12,952 nt of DNA. Origin: Bacteroidetes bacterium UBA5697 (GTDB lineage: Bacteria; Bacteroidota; Bacteroidia; B-17B0; Aurantibacillaceae). The stretch's first letter is position 1. Each line of letters begins with the position of its first letter. The stretch is from the NCBI GenBank assembly GCA_002420145.1, contig DIHL01000076.1, forward strand, positions 1-12,952, in the 5' to 3' direction. Position numbers and translations under genes: made by a program. Shown piece by piece: positions 1 through 7,128 of this stretch. The notes below the pieces were generated by a model. That model ran no database searches, was not told where the DNA came from, and saw nothing but the letters and a program-made list of their open reading frames with translations.

Positions 1-469
1 CTAAAGGAATATCATAGGTGTAATAATTGTATGTTATTTCCGAGTTTGGTTTTAGAATTGATACAAAATTCGTATAATCAGGAGTTTCCTGAAAATTATA
101 GTTATGTATTTTTATTACTTGTTTATTATCACAAATTAAACATATAAAAATATTTAAGTAAGTTTCATCTGTGCTTGAATAGATGATATGTTCATTCTCT
201 CGATGCTTAACTAAATATGAATGTTGCTCTTCATCTGACAAGAAATTGTTTATTTTTATTATATTATTTGATGAATCAAAATAAACTTTACAATACGGGA
301 AGGTTATAATGGTTGAGTCTGTTTCTTGTATTCCATTAAATGAAAAAGGGTTAAAGAATTTGTAAAATTTGTAGGGTTGATTTAGAGTTTTAGTTTCAGG
401 CTTATTACTACAATTAGCTAGAGAAAATATAGTGATAAAGAAAATAAAATTCTTAATTATTTTTTTCAT
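1..469 (-). CDS. Putative lipoprotein, N-terminal part, cut by the left edge
   Basis: Starting at ATG (469-467 on the minus strand), 156 codons run to the left edge without a stop, so the C-terminus is missing. The product starts MKKIIKNFIFFITIFSLANC: a lysine-rich n-region, a hydrophobic core, and Cys20 in a lipobox-like LANC. Asn at -1 is not the preferred residue, so lipidation is probable but not certain. The rest (residues 21-156) is rich in Asn, Tyr, Phe and Ile, looks mainly beta-stranded, and shows no motif I recognise. If processed as predicted, it would be anchored in the cell envelope. I cannot assign a function. Its 3' end, and whether it belongs to an operon, lie outside the window. 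The 167 bp before the next gene to the right contain that gene's terminator, so this gene probably has its own promoter, but I found no convincing box. Confidence 0.7.
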   Translation of the reverse strand, partial: MKKIIKNFIFFITIFSLANCSNKPETKTLNQPYKFYKFFNPFSFNGIQETDSTIITFPYCKVYFDSSNNIIKINNFLSDEEQHSYLVKHRENEHIIYSSTDETYLNIFICLICDNKQVIKIHNYNFQETPDYTNFVSILKPNSEITYNYYTYDIPL

Positions 470-588
470 ATGTCTAATATATAAATATTATTTAAAAATG
501 AGGCACAGGCAATAAATACAAAATGCTCTCAGTTTTTTCTATATGTAGAGTTTTTAGAGGCGAAGACCTTATATTTTGGTATAAAACA

Positions 589-618
589 AAAAAGGCCGAG
601 ATTTTTCTCAGCCTTTTT
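589..618 (-). terminator. Rho-independent terminator of the agmatinase-family gene
   Basis: The arms 589-600 and 607-618 form a 12-bp stem around a 6-nt loop. In the plus-strand transcript, position 597 against 610 is a C/A mismatch. In the minus-strand transcript the same pair is U/G, so the stem is unbroken. The arm ends in a T-run followed by TGTTTT when read on the minus strand. It begins about 18 bp past the stop codon of the ureohydrolase gene, which fits termination of that gene. The plus-strand side also has a T-rich tail, so weak bidirectional action is possible. Confidence 0.85.
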
Positions 619-636
619 ATTTTTAAATTCAATTCA

Positions 637-1680
637 TTAAGCTTTCTTTCCTTGACTATGCGCTGCTAAATTTGCTATGCGGTATAATAAACGAGCAGCT
701 ACGTTTGCATTCCATTCGTCTTCGCCACCAACTTCGTTAATGTCAAATGCTATAATGGTTTTACCTGATGCTACTACTTGTTCTAATAAATACAATACTT
801 GGTCTGTTTCAAAGCCTCCTGCTACTGGTGTTCCAGTACCTGGGCATAATTTTGGATCTAAGCCATCAATGTCAAAACTTAAATAAATGTTTTGCGGTAA
901 CTCTGCTACAATTTCTTGGCAAATGGTATCCCAGCTTTTTCCTTTGTATTGTTGTTGTTTAATATCTCTATCAAAAAATGTTTTTACACGTCCGTTTGAG
1001 TTATTAATAATCTCTAATTCTGCTTGACAATAATCTCTGATGCCAACTTGCACTAATTTTTGTACGCTGTGTCTTTTCAAGGCATTGTACATAATAGATG
1101 CATGAGAATATTCAAATCCTTCGTAAGCTACACGTAAATCAGCGTGTGCATCAATTTGTAAAATTGCAAACTCTCCAAAGTGCTCTCCTAAAGCGTCAAT
1201 CATTCCTAATGGAGTAGAGTGGTCGCCACCAATTAATCCAACACTTTTCTTTTGTTTTAAGAAATGCAAAGCACGTTGCTTAACCCATGCATTCATTTCT
1301 TCACACACTTTGTTGACGTCTTTTATTTCCTCAATCTCCGAAGAAGGTTCTCCGTTACATTGTCTGTCAATAATAATTTCTGCAACCGGACGATAGATTT
1401 CACTTTTCTCTCTTAAGTCTTCACTAAAGTCATCCATGGCAATGCCCATTTTCCATGCATCTTTTACAATCGGGTCGTAAAGGTCAACTTGAAAAGAGGC
1501 ATCAAATATTTGTTGTGGTCCGTCAATGGTTCCACCACCGTAACTCACGGTTACTTCCCAAGGCACAGGTATTAATACAGTTTCAGATTCTTGCGTTGTG
1601 AATGGTAATCCAAACATATTTGCGTTTACATCTCCAACGCTGTTTGGATCAAAGTTTTTTATTTTTTCTTGCTTGTTCAT
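637..1680 (-). CDS. Agmatinase/arginase-family ureohydrolase
   Basis: Cytoplasmic binuclear manganese hydrolase of the ureohydrolase superfamily, 347 aa. The most likely reaction is agmatine to putrescine plus urea (polyamine synthesis). Metal-binding motifs are intact and in order: GGDHS (His154), DAHADL (Asp177, His179, Asp181) and SFDIDGLDP (Asp270, Asp272). PGTGTPVAGG (280-289) and FDINEVGGED (312-321, with Glu316) follow, as is usual near the active site. The protein is somewhat longer than E. coli SpeB (about 306 aa). The extra length is a poorly conserved N-terminal part (1-35) and an insertion at about 85-125. Arginase, formimidoylglutamase or guanidino-acid hydrolase activity cannot be excluded from motifs alone, and no arginine decarboxylase gene is adjacent to settle it. 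The ATG at 1680 is the natural start. The gene lies 123 bp downstream of pdxH on the same strand, with repeats between, so it probably forms its own unit, closed by the hairpin at 589-618. Confidence 0.88.
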   Translation of the reverse strand: MNKQEKIKNFDPNSVGDVNANMFGLPFTTQESETVLIPVPWEVTVSYGGGTIDGPQQIFDASFQVDLYDPIVKDAWKMGIAMDDFSEDLREKSEIYRPVAEIIIDRQCNGEPSSEIEEIKDVNKVCEEMNAWVKQRALHFLKQKKSVGLIGGDHSTPLGMIDALGEHFGEFAILQIDAHADLRVAYEGFEYSHASIMYNALKRHSVQKLVQVGIRDYCQAELEIINNSNGRVKTFFDRDIKQQQYKGKSWDTICQEIVAELPQNIYLSFDIDGLDPKLCPGTGTPVAGGFETDQVLYLLEQVVASGKTIIAFDINEVGGEDEWNANVAARLLYRIANLAAHSQGKKA

Positions 1681-1699
1681 TATAATTACGAATTAAATA

Positions 1700-1769
1700 C
1701 GAATGTACGAATCTGAGTTTGTTAGGTTTTATAAATTATTTGCGAATATACGAATCTGTGTTTTATAAA
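1700..1769. repeat. Direct repeat pair built on CGAAT, in the leader of the ureohydrolase gene
   Basis: Two 21-bp copies (1700-1720 and 1743-1763) match at 19 of 21 positions, with a 43-bp offset. Each holds CGAAT twice, 8 bp apart (1700 and 1708; 1743 and 1751), and a further CGAAT lies at 1689. After each copy the sequence TTTATAAA recurs (1728-1735 and 1762-1769); the first copy carries about 7 extra bases before it. On the minus strand the start of each repeat reads TACATTCG or TATATTCG, one base from a TAnnTTTG -7 box, but I see no matching -33 box. Whether this is a regulatory site or a decayed intergenic repeat is open. Confidence 0.6.
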
Positions 1770-1803
1770 CCTTTAATCTTAGGTCTTATATCTTTTGTCT
1801 GTT

Positions 1804-2457
1804 CTATGGTGCTAGTCTTTCAATCTTCCAATTACCATTTTCTAAAGTAAAAGCAATTCTGTCGTGTAAACGGTTTTTACGTCCTTGCCAAAATTCGTAG
1901 TAGTTTGCTTTAATAACGTAACCGCCCCAAAACTCTGGACGAGGAATTTCTTGATTATTAAATTTTGTTTTATTGCCTTCAATAAAGGTGTTTAATTCTT
2001 CACGGTTATTTAATACACGACTTTGTGGCGAGCTCCAAGCACCTATTTTAGAGTCTTGCGGACGAGCATTAAAATACGCATCACTTTTTTCTGCTTCTGC
2101 TTTTTTAGTAATTACACCTTCAATACGAATTTGACGCTCTAATTCTGGCCAAAAAAAAGTTAAGCACACATTTGGGTTTTCTGTTATCTGTTGCCCTTTA
2201 CGAGAATCGTAATTGGTATAAAAATAAAATTCGTTGTTAGAAAACTCACGCAGATAAATAATGCGTGCTGATGGTTTATTGTTTTTATCAACCGTAGCTA
2301 AATTACAAGCTGGCACTTCATTTACTTTTGCATCAATGGCATCTTTCATCCATTGTTCAAATTGCAAATCAGGCGTTTTGTTTAAGTTGTTTTCACTTAA
2401 TTCGCCTTTCATGAAATCTTCTCTTAACTGAGAAATATGCTGGTTAACTTGGCCCAT
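1804..2457 (-). CDS. pdxH: Pyridoxamine 5'-phosphate oxidase
   Basis: FMN-dependent cytoplasmic oxidase that converts pyridoxine 5'-phosphate or pyridoxamine 5'-phosphate into pyridoxal 5'-phosphate, the last step of B6 synthesis and salvage. The 217-aa length is essentially that of E. coli PdxH (218). Family motifs are all present: ARIIYLR (64-70) and SRKGQQ (85-90) of the FMN/phosphate site, ERQIRIEG (107-114), YFNARPQDSKIGAW (128-141), FWGGY (176-180), FWQGRKNRLHDR (189-200) and the C-terminal RLAP. Conserved Arg and Lys residues at the cofactor site look intact, so I expect an active enzyme. The ATG at 2457 gives the expected N-terminal helix. The gene diverges from the UPF0301 gene across only 35 bp. 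A TATATTTG box lies 17 bp upstream of the start. Confidence 0.96.
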   Translation of the reverse strand: MGQVNQHISQLREDFMKGELSENNLNKTPDLQFEQWMKDAIDAKVNEVPACNLATVDKNNKPSARIIYLREFSNNEFYFYTNYDSRKGQQITENPNVCLTFFWPELERQIRIEGVITKKAEAEKSDAYFNARPQDSKIGAWSSPQSRVLNNREELNTFIEGNKTKFNNQEIPRPEFWGGYVIKANYYEFWQGRKNRLHDRIAFTLENGNWKIERLAP

Positions 2458-2473
2458 TTTTTGTAATTTTACA

Positions 2474-2481
2474 CAAATATA
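2474..2481 (-). promoter_or_regulatory. Candidate -7 box for pdxH
   Basis: On the minus strand this reads TATATTTG, an exact match to the Bacteroidota -7 consensus TAnnTTTG, ending 16 bp before the pdxH ATG. No clear TTG -33 element is visible at the usual distance, which would lie inside the divergent coding region, so this is a single-box match. Confidence 0.4.
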
Positions 2482-2492
2482 TAGAGTTATTC

Positions 2493-3038
2493 TTGATAAA
2501 AGCAGGAGATATATTAATTGCTAAACCATTTTTACAAGATGGGCATTTTAAGCGTTCGGTTATTTATGTGTGCGAGCATAATAAAGAAGGAAGCTTGGGC
2601 TTTATCGTCAATAAATCTCATGGTTTATTGTTACGTGATATTTTTCCGCATTTAAAAAACGGTAATTTCCCTTTGTTTGAAGGAGGGCCGGTTTCGCCCA
2701 ATCAGCTGTTTTATACGCATACCTTGGGAGATAAATTGAGCGGTAGCCAACATGTGGCTGGCAATGTATTTTGGGGAGGAAATTTCATGGAACTTTGCCA
2801 AATGATTGAAAATGACGAAGTAACTTCTGATGATATTCGTTTTTATATTGGATACAGTGGTTGGGGCGAAGAGCAATTGGATGATGAATTAGAACGTGAT
2901 ATGTGGTTTACGAAAAGTTCTAATTACGTTGATTTAATGCGCATTAATCCCGATGATTTGTGGGGTGAAGAATTGGTAAAAATAAAACCAGGTTATAAAG
3001 CGTTTAGTGATTACGCCTTTGATCCTTCGATGAATTAG
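2493..3038 (+). CDS. UPF0301 (YqgE/AlgH) family protein
   Basis: 181-aa soluble protein of the UPF0301/DUF179 family, close to the usual family length of about 185 aa. Family hallmarks: DILIAKPFL (6-14), RSVIYVCEHN (21-30), GSLGFIVNK (33-41), FEGGPV (62-67), FWGGNF (93-98), GYSGWGEEQLDDEL (120-133) and a C-terminal FSDYAFDP. The biochemical function of the family is unsettled. The name AlgH comes from an alginate-regulation phenotype in Pseudomonas, and that role should not be carried over here. The start is TTG at 2493. No ATG or GTG nearby would keep the conserved GDILIA segment, so TTG is well supported by homology of the N-terminus. It diverges from pdxH and converges on the phosphatase gene at 3103. 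Confidence 0.92.
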   Translation: MIKAGDILIAKPFLQDGHFKRSVIYVCEHNKEGSLGFIVNKSHGLLLRDIFPHLKNGNFPLFEGGPVSPNQLFYTHTLGDKLSGSQHVAGNVFWGGNFMELCQMIENDEVTSDDIRFYIGYSGWGEEQLDDELERDMWFTKSSNYVDLMRINPDDLWGEELVKIKPGYKAFSDYAFDPSMN

Positions 3039-3050
3039 AGAAATTGTCTA

Positions 3051-3082
3051 GTTCTCGACTCCGCTCTCACGCCTAGGCGTGA
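3051..3082. repeat. Convergent-gene spacer with a perfect 16-bp palindrome
   Basis: TCACGCCTAGGCGTGA (3067-3082) is its own reverse complement, and can fold as a 6-bp stem with a CTAG loop. It lies between the stops of two convergent genes. A run of six T's starts 9 nt later (3092-3097), so it might help end the plus-strand UPF0301 transcript. The gap between hairpin and T-run is longer than in a standard terminator. The bases just before it (TTCTCGACTCCGCTC, 3051-3065) resemble a short GC-richer intergenic element that I recall from flavobacterial genomes, from memory only. Confidence 0.55.
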
Positions 3083-3102
3083 TGACAAATCTTTTTTATA
3101 TT

Positions 3103-5037
3103 TTAAACTCGTACGCCAATCATACATACATCATCAATCTGTTCAAAGTTTCTTTTCCAATCATTATAAGCATTATACAAAATGGTATTTTGCTCGCTCA
3201 TGTCTTTATCTTGAATAGAAAGAATCAAATCTTTGAGAGGTTTGTATTTCATCTTTTTGCCAAAGGTGCCACCAAACTGATCGGCATATCCATCCGAGAA
3301 CGAATAAATGGTATCCCCACTTTGTAAATCTAATTGATGTAAGGTAAATGGATTCATTTTTTCGTAATTACCTATTGGTTGCTTATCGGCTTTAATTTCA
3401 ATGAGGTAATGTGTAGTTGTAGAAATAATATTTTCTAATGGAATTGTTGGCTCACCTTTTCTCACAATCCATAAAGGATTATTAGCACCAGCAAATTGCA
3501 AAGTGGTTTTACCATTTGTTTCTAATAAACGCACTAAAGCAATATCCATCCCATCTTTTTGCGTGGATTCACCTTGCTTTTTAAACGAAGCCGTTACCAT
3601 GTTACGCACTTCATTTAAAATTAAATCAGGTTGATGAATGTGTTTATTATTTACCACTTCGTTTAAAGCATTGCTACAAATCACACTCATAATAGCGCCT
3701 GGTACACCGTGACCAGTACAATCAGCGGCTGCAAAAATACGAGATGGAGTAGGTGTGTTTAATTGATTGTACCAATAAAAATCACCACTCACAATATCTT
3801 TTGGTTTAAACAATAAAAAGGCTTGAGGAAAAATTTGAGTCAGTAAATCTTTTTCAGGTAAATAAGCATCTTGTATGCGTTTAGCATAAGTAATGCTGTC
3901 AGTTATTTCTTTACTCTTTTCTTCTAACTGATGATGTTGCGCTGCAATTTGATCAAAAGCATTTTTAAGTTCCACATGTTTTAAGCGATGAATCTCTGCT
4001 TCTTTTTCTGCCGACTCCACCGAAAAAGCTATTTGCTGATTTTTAAGTGTATTAACTTTGTCGTTACTTAAAATCTCTTGACGTAATTGATTGTATGTTT
4101 TATAATGTAATAAAGCTTGCGTTAAATCGCCTGATTTTTCAAAAGCTTGAGCTAATAACTCATGCACTTCAGATTGAATAGAAGTAATTTTTAATTCTTG
4201 AGAAATAGCTAATGCTTTATTTAAACACGCAATGCTTTCAGTGATGTTGGATTGATGTAAATATATTTTTCCTTTGCCTAACAAACACAATACATCAAAT
4301 CGTTTTTCTTGCTTTACGTTAGATTGTTCAGCCTTTTGGTAATACTCTAAAGATAAATTCCAGTTTTCTTGTTCAGAGTATAAACTGGCTAAGCCTAGGT
4401 ATGTCCAAGGAATACCGTCTTCGTCTTTTATGCTTTCTCTTAATGCTAAGCTTTGATTATAAAAGTTTTTAGCTTCTTCGTAATGTTTGTTCAATACATA
4501 ATTACGTGCAATTAAATTTAATGAAGAGGCCGCTGCTTTATCATCTTTAATGTGCTGGCGAATTGTTAAACCTTTAGTTAAAGTATCAATCGCATTTTTA
4601 TAATCGTGTATGCGTGAATATATTTGACCTAAAGTGGTATAGCAATCTCCTTTATTAGTTTCATCGTCTATGAGTTCACTTGCTTTTACGGCATTTAATG
4701 CATGCTGCATGGCTTTTTCGTACTGACCAAATTGATCGTACATACTAGCACAAATAAAATTTGCTCGTGAAATTCCAAGAGACACATTTACACTTTCAAA
4801 ATAACTAAGAGCTTCGTTTGCAATAATTAATGGTGTGCTTTCGCTCGATTTCCAAAAATTTAATTGAGCAATGGTTAATTGAGCAAAATGAAAATCTACT
4901 AAGTTGTTATATCTCTCAGCATTTTCTTTTGCTTGTAAAGCCAATTCCATTGCCTTCGTTCTATCAATATATCTATTGTCCCAAGCTTTGATATTTAACT
5001 CGTGAATAACACTTACGTATGAATTGGTTGTTGACAT
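3103..5037 (-). CDS. TPR, coiled-coil and SpoIIE-type PP2C phosphatase
   Basis: 644-aa protein without signal peptide or transmembrane helix, so cytoplasmic. Residues 1-320 are about six to seven tetratricopeptide repeats (for example around 92-125, 130-160, 168-200, 208-240, 246-280, 286-316), a protein-binding scaffold. A charged coiled coil follows (about 320-380), then SITYAKRIQDAYLP (381-394), the linker seen before SpoIIE domains in this phylum. The phosphatase domain (about 405-644) keeps the metal-binding acidic residues: VSGDFYW (Asp419), ADCTGHGVPGA (Asp439), DGMDIAL (495-501), FSDGYADQFGG (Asp582) and DDV (634-636). It should therefore be an active Mn/Mg-dependent Ser/Thr phosphatase. 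It is the last gene of a three-gene operon, starting 6 bp after the stop of the CsgG-like gene, so I infer that its TPRs receive a signal from those envelope proteins. No substrate or antagonist gene is nearby. Confidence 0.9.
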   Translation of the reverse strand: MSTTNSYVSVIHELNIKAWDNRYIDRTKAMELALQAKENAERYNNLVDFHFAQLTIAQLNFWKSSESTPLIIANEALSYFESVNVSLGISRANFICASMYDQFGQYEKAMQHALNAVKASELIDDETNKGDCYTTLGQIYSRIHDYKNAIDTLTKGLTIRQHIKDDKAAASSLNLIARNYVLNKHYEEAKNFYNQSLALRESIKDEDGIPWTYLGLASLYSEQENWNLSLEYYQKAEQSNVKQEKRFDVLCLLGKGKIYLHQSNITESIACLNKALAISQELKITSIQSEVHELLAQAFEKSGDLTQALLHYKTYNQLRQEILSNDKVNTLKNQQIAFSVESAEKEAEIHRLKHVELKNAFDQIAAQHHQLEEKSKEITDSITYAKRIQDAYLPEKDLLTQIFPQAFLLFKPKDIVSGDFYWYNQLNTPTPSRIFAAADCTGHGVPGAIMSVICSNALNEVVNNKHIHQPDLILNEVRNMVTASFKKQGESTQKDGMDIALVRLLETNGKTTLQFAGANNPLWIVRKGEPTIPLENIISTTTHYLIEIKADKQPIGNYEKMNPFTLHQLDLQSGDTIYSFSDGYADQFGGTFGKKMKYKPLKDLILSIQDKDMSEQNTILYNAYNDWKRNFEQIDDVCMIGVRV

Positions 5038-5043
5038 ATAGGG

Positions 5044-7128
5044 CTATTGAGGCAAATAACTAACGATGGATGAAATAGATTCGGTATAAGAACCAGTAGG
5101 ATATTTTTCTTTTAAAAGAGCAGCTGTTTTTTTAACGTTATCAAAATAACCTAAGTTATAATAACTCATGGTTAATAGATATAGTTGTAATTGTTCTTTA
5201 TCGCTGTCTAATTTAAATAAATCTAATAATTGATTTCTAGTATATACTTCATCGGTGTACTGATGATTTTCGTTATAAATTTTTGCGTAGTTTTCTAAAA
5301 CATTTACCATAGGGTCTAAATCTTTGACGTTTCTTTGATAGTTCGAATAATCGTTTTGTAAGTTTTTTAAATCCTGATTTAATTCTCTAATCGTTTTATC
5401 GTATTCTTTTTGAGTAGCTTTATAATCGTCTGCTTTGCTTTTTAAAGTTTCAAATTGTTTACGAGCCTCATCGATACTTTTTAGCTTAGCGGTATGGTTA
5501 ATGAATCCATCCCATGCTGATAAAGAAATCTCCATGTCATCTTCATTGCTAGGTTTGTGATTGGCGATATAACGCTCGCATATCGCTAATAATAAATCAG
5601 GGCGATTGTATTGTTCGTTACTAAATAACCATTTTATGACTTTTTCTAATTCTGCTTTAGAACCTTTTTTAGAAATGGTTTCTAGTTCTTTTATTTTTTC
5701 TGTCTTCTCAGCCGTTTTGGTTTTAAAATCTTCTAAACTATTTTCTAAGGAAAAAGTTCTGTCTTGATCATCTGATTCTGTAAACACAATTTTGCAAGCC
5801 GCTACAATGTCTTCCATTGTTTTAGTATCATTAAAGTGTTGAGCGACATTAAAAAATTCTGTAAACTCATTAAACTTGATGCTTTCGTCCCAGTTTTTAA
5901 TGACTTCAGCATTTGCACTTAATACTTGAGATTTATATAATTGTACATAGCGTTTGTATTCTTTGTCGTTCACAAATTGTAAGTTCGATTTCCATTCTAG
6001 TTTGTTTATGTAGTTTACATAAGCATCTATTGATTCTGCCGACAATTTCGCATCAATGCCTTTTTTGCCATTACTGCGTTGTTCCAACTCCTTAATAGCA
6101 GTTTCTAAATTCATTTTCACACTTTGAAAATACATGCTCGTAGGATAGTTGGTAATAAATGTTTTTGCGGCATCAATGACTTCTTCGTATTTTTTTAAAG
6201 CACTTAAGGCTGTGCAATCATAAAATAAGAGCATTTCACATAAAGTCATTGGAGAAGCTTCTCCGTAAACTTTTTTCTTTTCATCTAATTTCATTTTACG
6301 TAATGAATTATTAAATGATAATAATTGATTGTATTTATAAGAAGATAAAAGAGTTGTCCAAACATTACTGATTTGCATGCCAAACTTATCGTTATTAGCA
6401 TCTAAACTATTGATGGTATTTTTTAATTCTTCCTGAATTAACTGTTCGCGTTGAAGTTCTACTTTTTTTAACCACTCTTTAATGTCCTCTAATTTGTTTT
6501 TAGCGAAACGAAATTTCGGATTTTCTTTAATGGTTTTTTCTAAAATTTGTTTGGCATCGGTACTCATGCCTACATCTTGTAGCTCTAATGCGTTTGAATA
6601 GTTCACTACTTCTTTTAAAGTGACTTCTTCACCTGCTTTATATAATCCGCTTAAATCAGGACTGTAAGGTACATTAATATTTTTTGCTAATAAGTTAGCG
6701 AGTTGTTGATGCAAAGCAAAGAAGTTGTTTTTATTTCCACTGACTTGTTCAGCAAAAATAACACCGCCTGTTTGCACATCAATTAAACGAGCATCTAAAC
6801 GAATCACATTATCTAAAACATAAAATGAACCCGTTAAAATATTTTGTGCACCTAAGCCTTTTCCTAATTTTTGTGCGGTAGCTTGATCGAAATATTTAGA
6901 TTGCCCTAATTTAATTTCTTGAAGTAGTTTTTCTAGTTTTTCACGCTCAACAATAGTTACGCCTTTTACTTTTGATAAATCGGTAATCAACATGTCGGCA
7001 ATACCTTTAGATAAGGCATTGTACTTAGCATCTCCACTCGAATTATCAAAATAGGAAATAGCAATGGTTTTTGCATGAACATGCAATGCAAATACAATCG
7101 CTATTAAAAACAAGAATCCTTTTTTCAT
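5044..7128 (-). CDS. Exported CsgG/TolB-N-like domain protein with long helical region
   Basis: 694 aa. A Sec signal peptide (1-19, MKKGFLFLIAIVFALHVHA, cleavage before Lys20) has no lipobox cysteine, so the mature protein should be soluble in the periplasm. This is unlike CsgG itself, which is a lipoprotein pore. Residues 20-152 form an alpha/beta domain of the CsgG/FlgO/TolB-N type: IAISYFDN, KGIADMLITDLSK, VEREKLEKLLQE, ILTGSF, LDARLIDVQTG. The domain is paralogous to that of the upstream gene. Residues 170-540 are mainly helical and Lys/Glu rich. About 545-605 looks like a coiled coil, and 610-690 resembles degenerate TPRs. The ATG at 7128 overlaps the upstream TAA by one base (TAATG), which indicates translational coupling. 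Function is not known; assembly with its paralogue and a sensing role are inferences from context. Confidence 0.82.
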   Translation of the reverse strand: MKKGFLFLIAIVFALHVHAKTIAISYFDNSSGDAKYNALSKGIADMLITDLSKVKGVTIVEREKLEKLLQEIKLGQSKYFDQATAQKLGKGLGAQNILTGSFYVLDNVIRLDARLIDVQTGGVIFAEQVSGNKNNFFALHQQLANLLAKNINVPYSPDLSGLYKAGEEVTLKEVVNYSNALELQDVGMSTDAKQILEKTIKENPKFRFAKNKLEDIKEWLKKVELQREQLIQEELKNTINSLDANNDKFGMQISNVWTTLLSSYKYNQLLSFNNSLRKMKLDEKKKVYGEASPMTLCEMLLFYDCTALSALKKYEEVIDAAKTFITNYPTSMYFQSVKMNLETAIKELEQRSNGKKGIDAKLSAESIDAYVNYINKLEWKSNLQFVNDKEYKRYVQLYKSQVLSANAEVIKNWDESIKFNEFTEFFNVAQHFNDTKTMEDIVAACKIVFTESDDQDRTFSLENSLEDFKTKTAEKTEKIKELETISKKGSKAELEKVIKWLFSNEQYNRPDLLLAICERYIANHKPSNEDDMEISLSAWDGFINHTAKLKSIDEARKQFETLKSKADDYKATQKEYDKTIRELNQDLKNLQNDYSNYQRNVKDLDPMVNVLENYAKIYNENHQYTDEVYTRNQLLDLFKLDSDKEQLQLYLLTMSYYNLGYFDNVKKTAALLKEKYPTGSYTESISSIVSYLPQ

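Noticed and set aside
3079..3327. 82-codon open frame on the plus strand after the UPF0301 gene
   Set aside because: It mostly overlaps, antisense, the conserved phosphatase C-terminus (DDV and SDG motifs), and its product shows no independent features.
5044..7128. Curli-type secretion pore (CsgG)
   Set aside because: Only the alpha/beta domain resembles CsgG. There is no lipobox, no visible transmembrane hairpin segment, and no curli subunit or CsgE/CsgF gene nearby.
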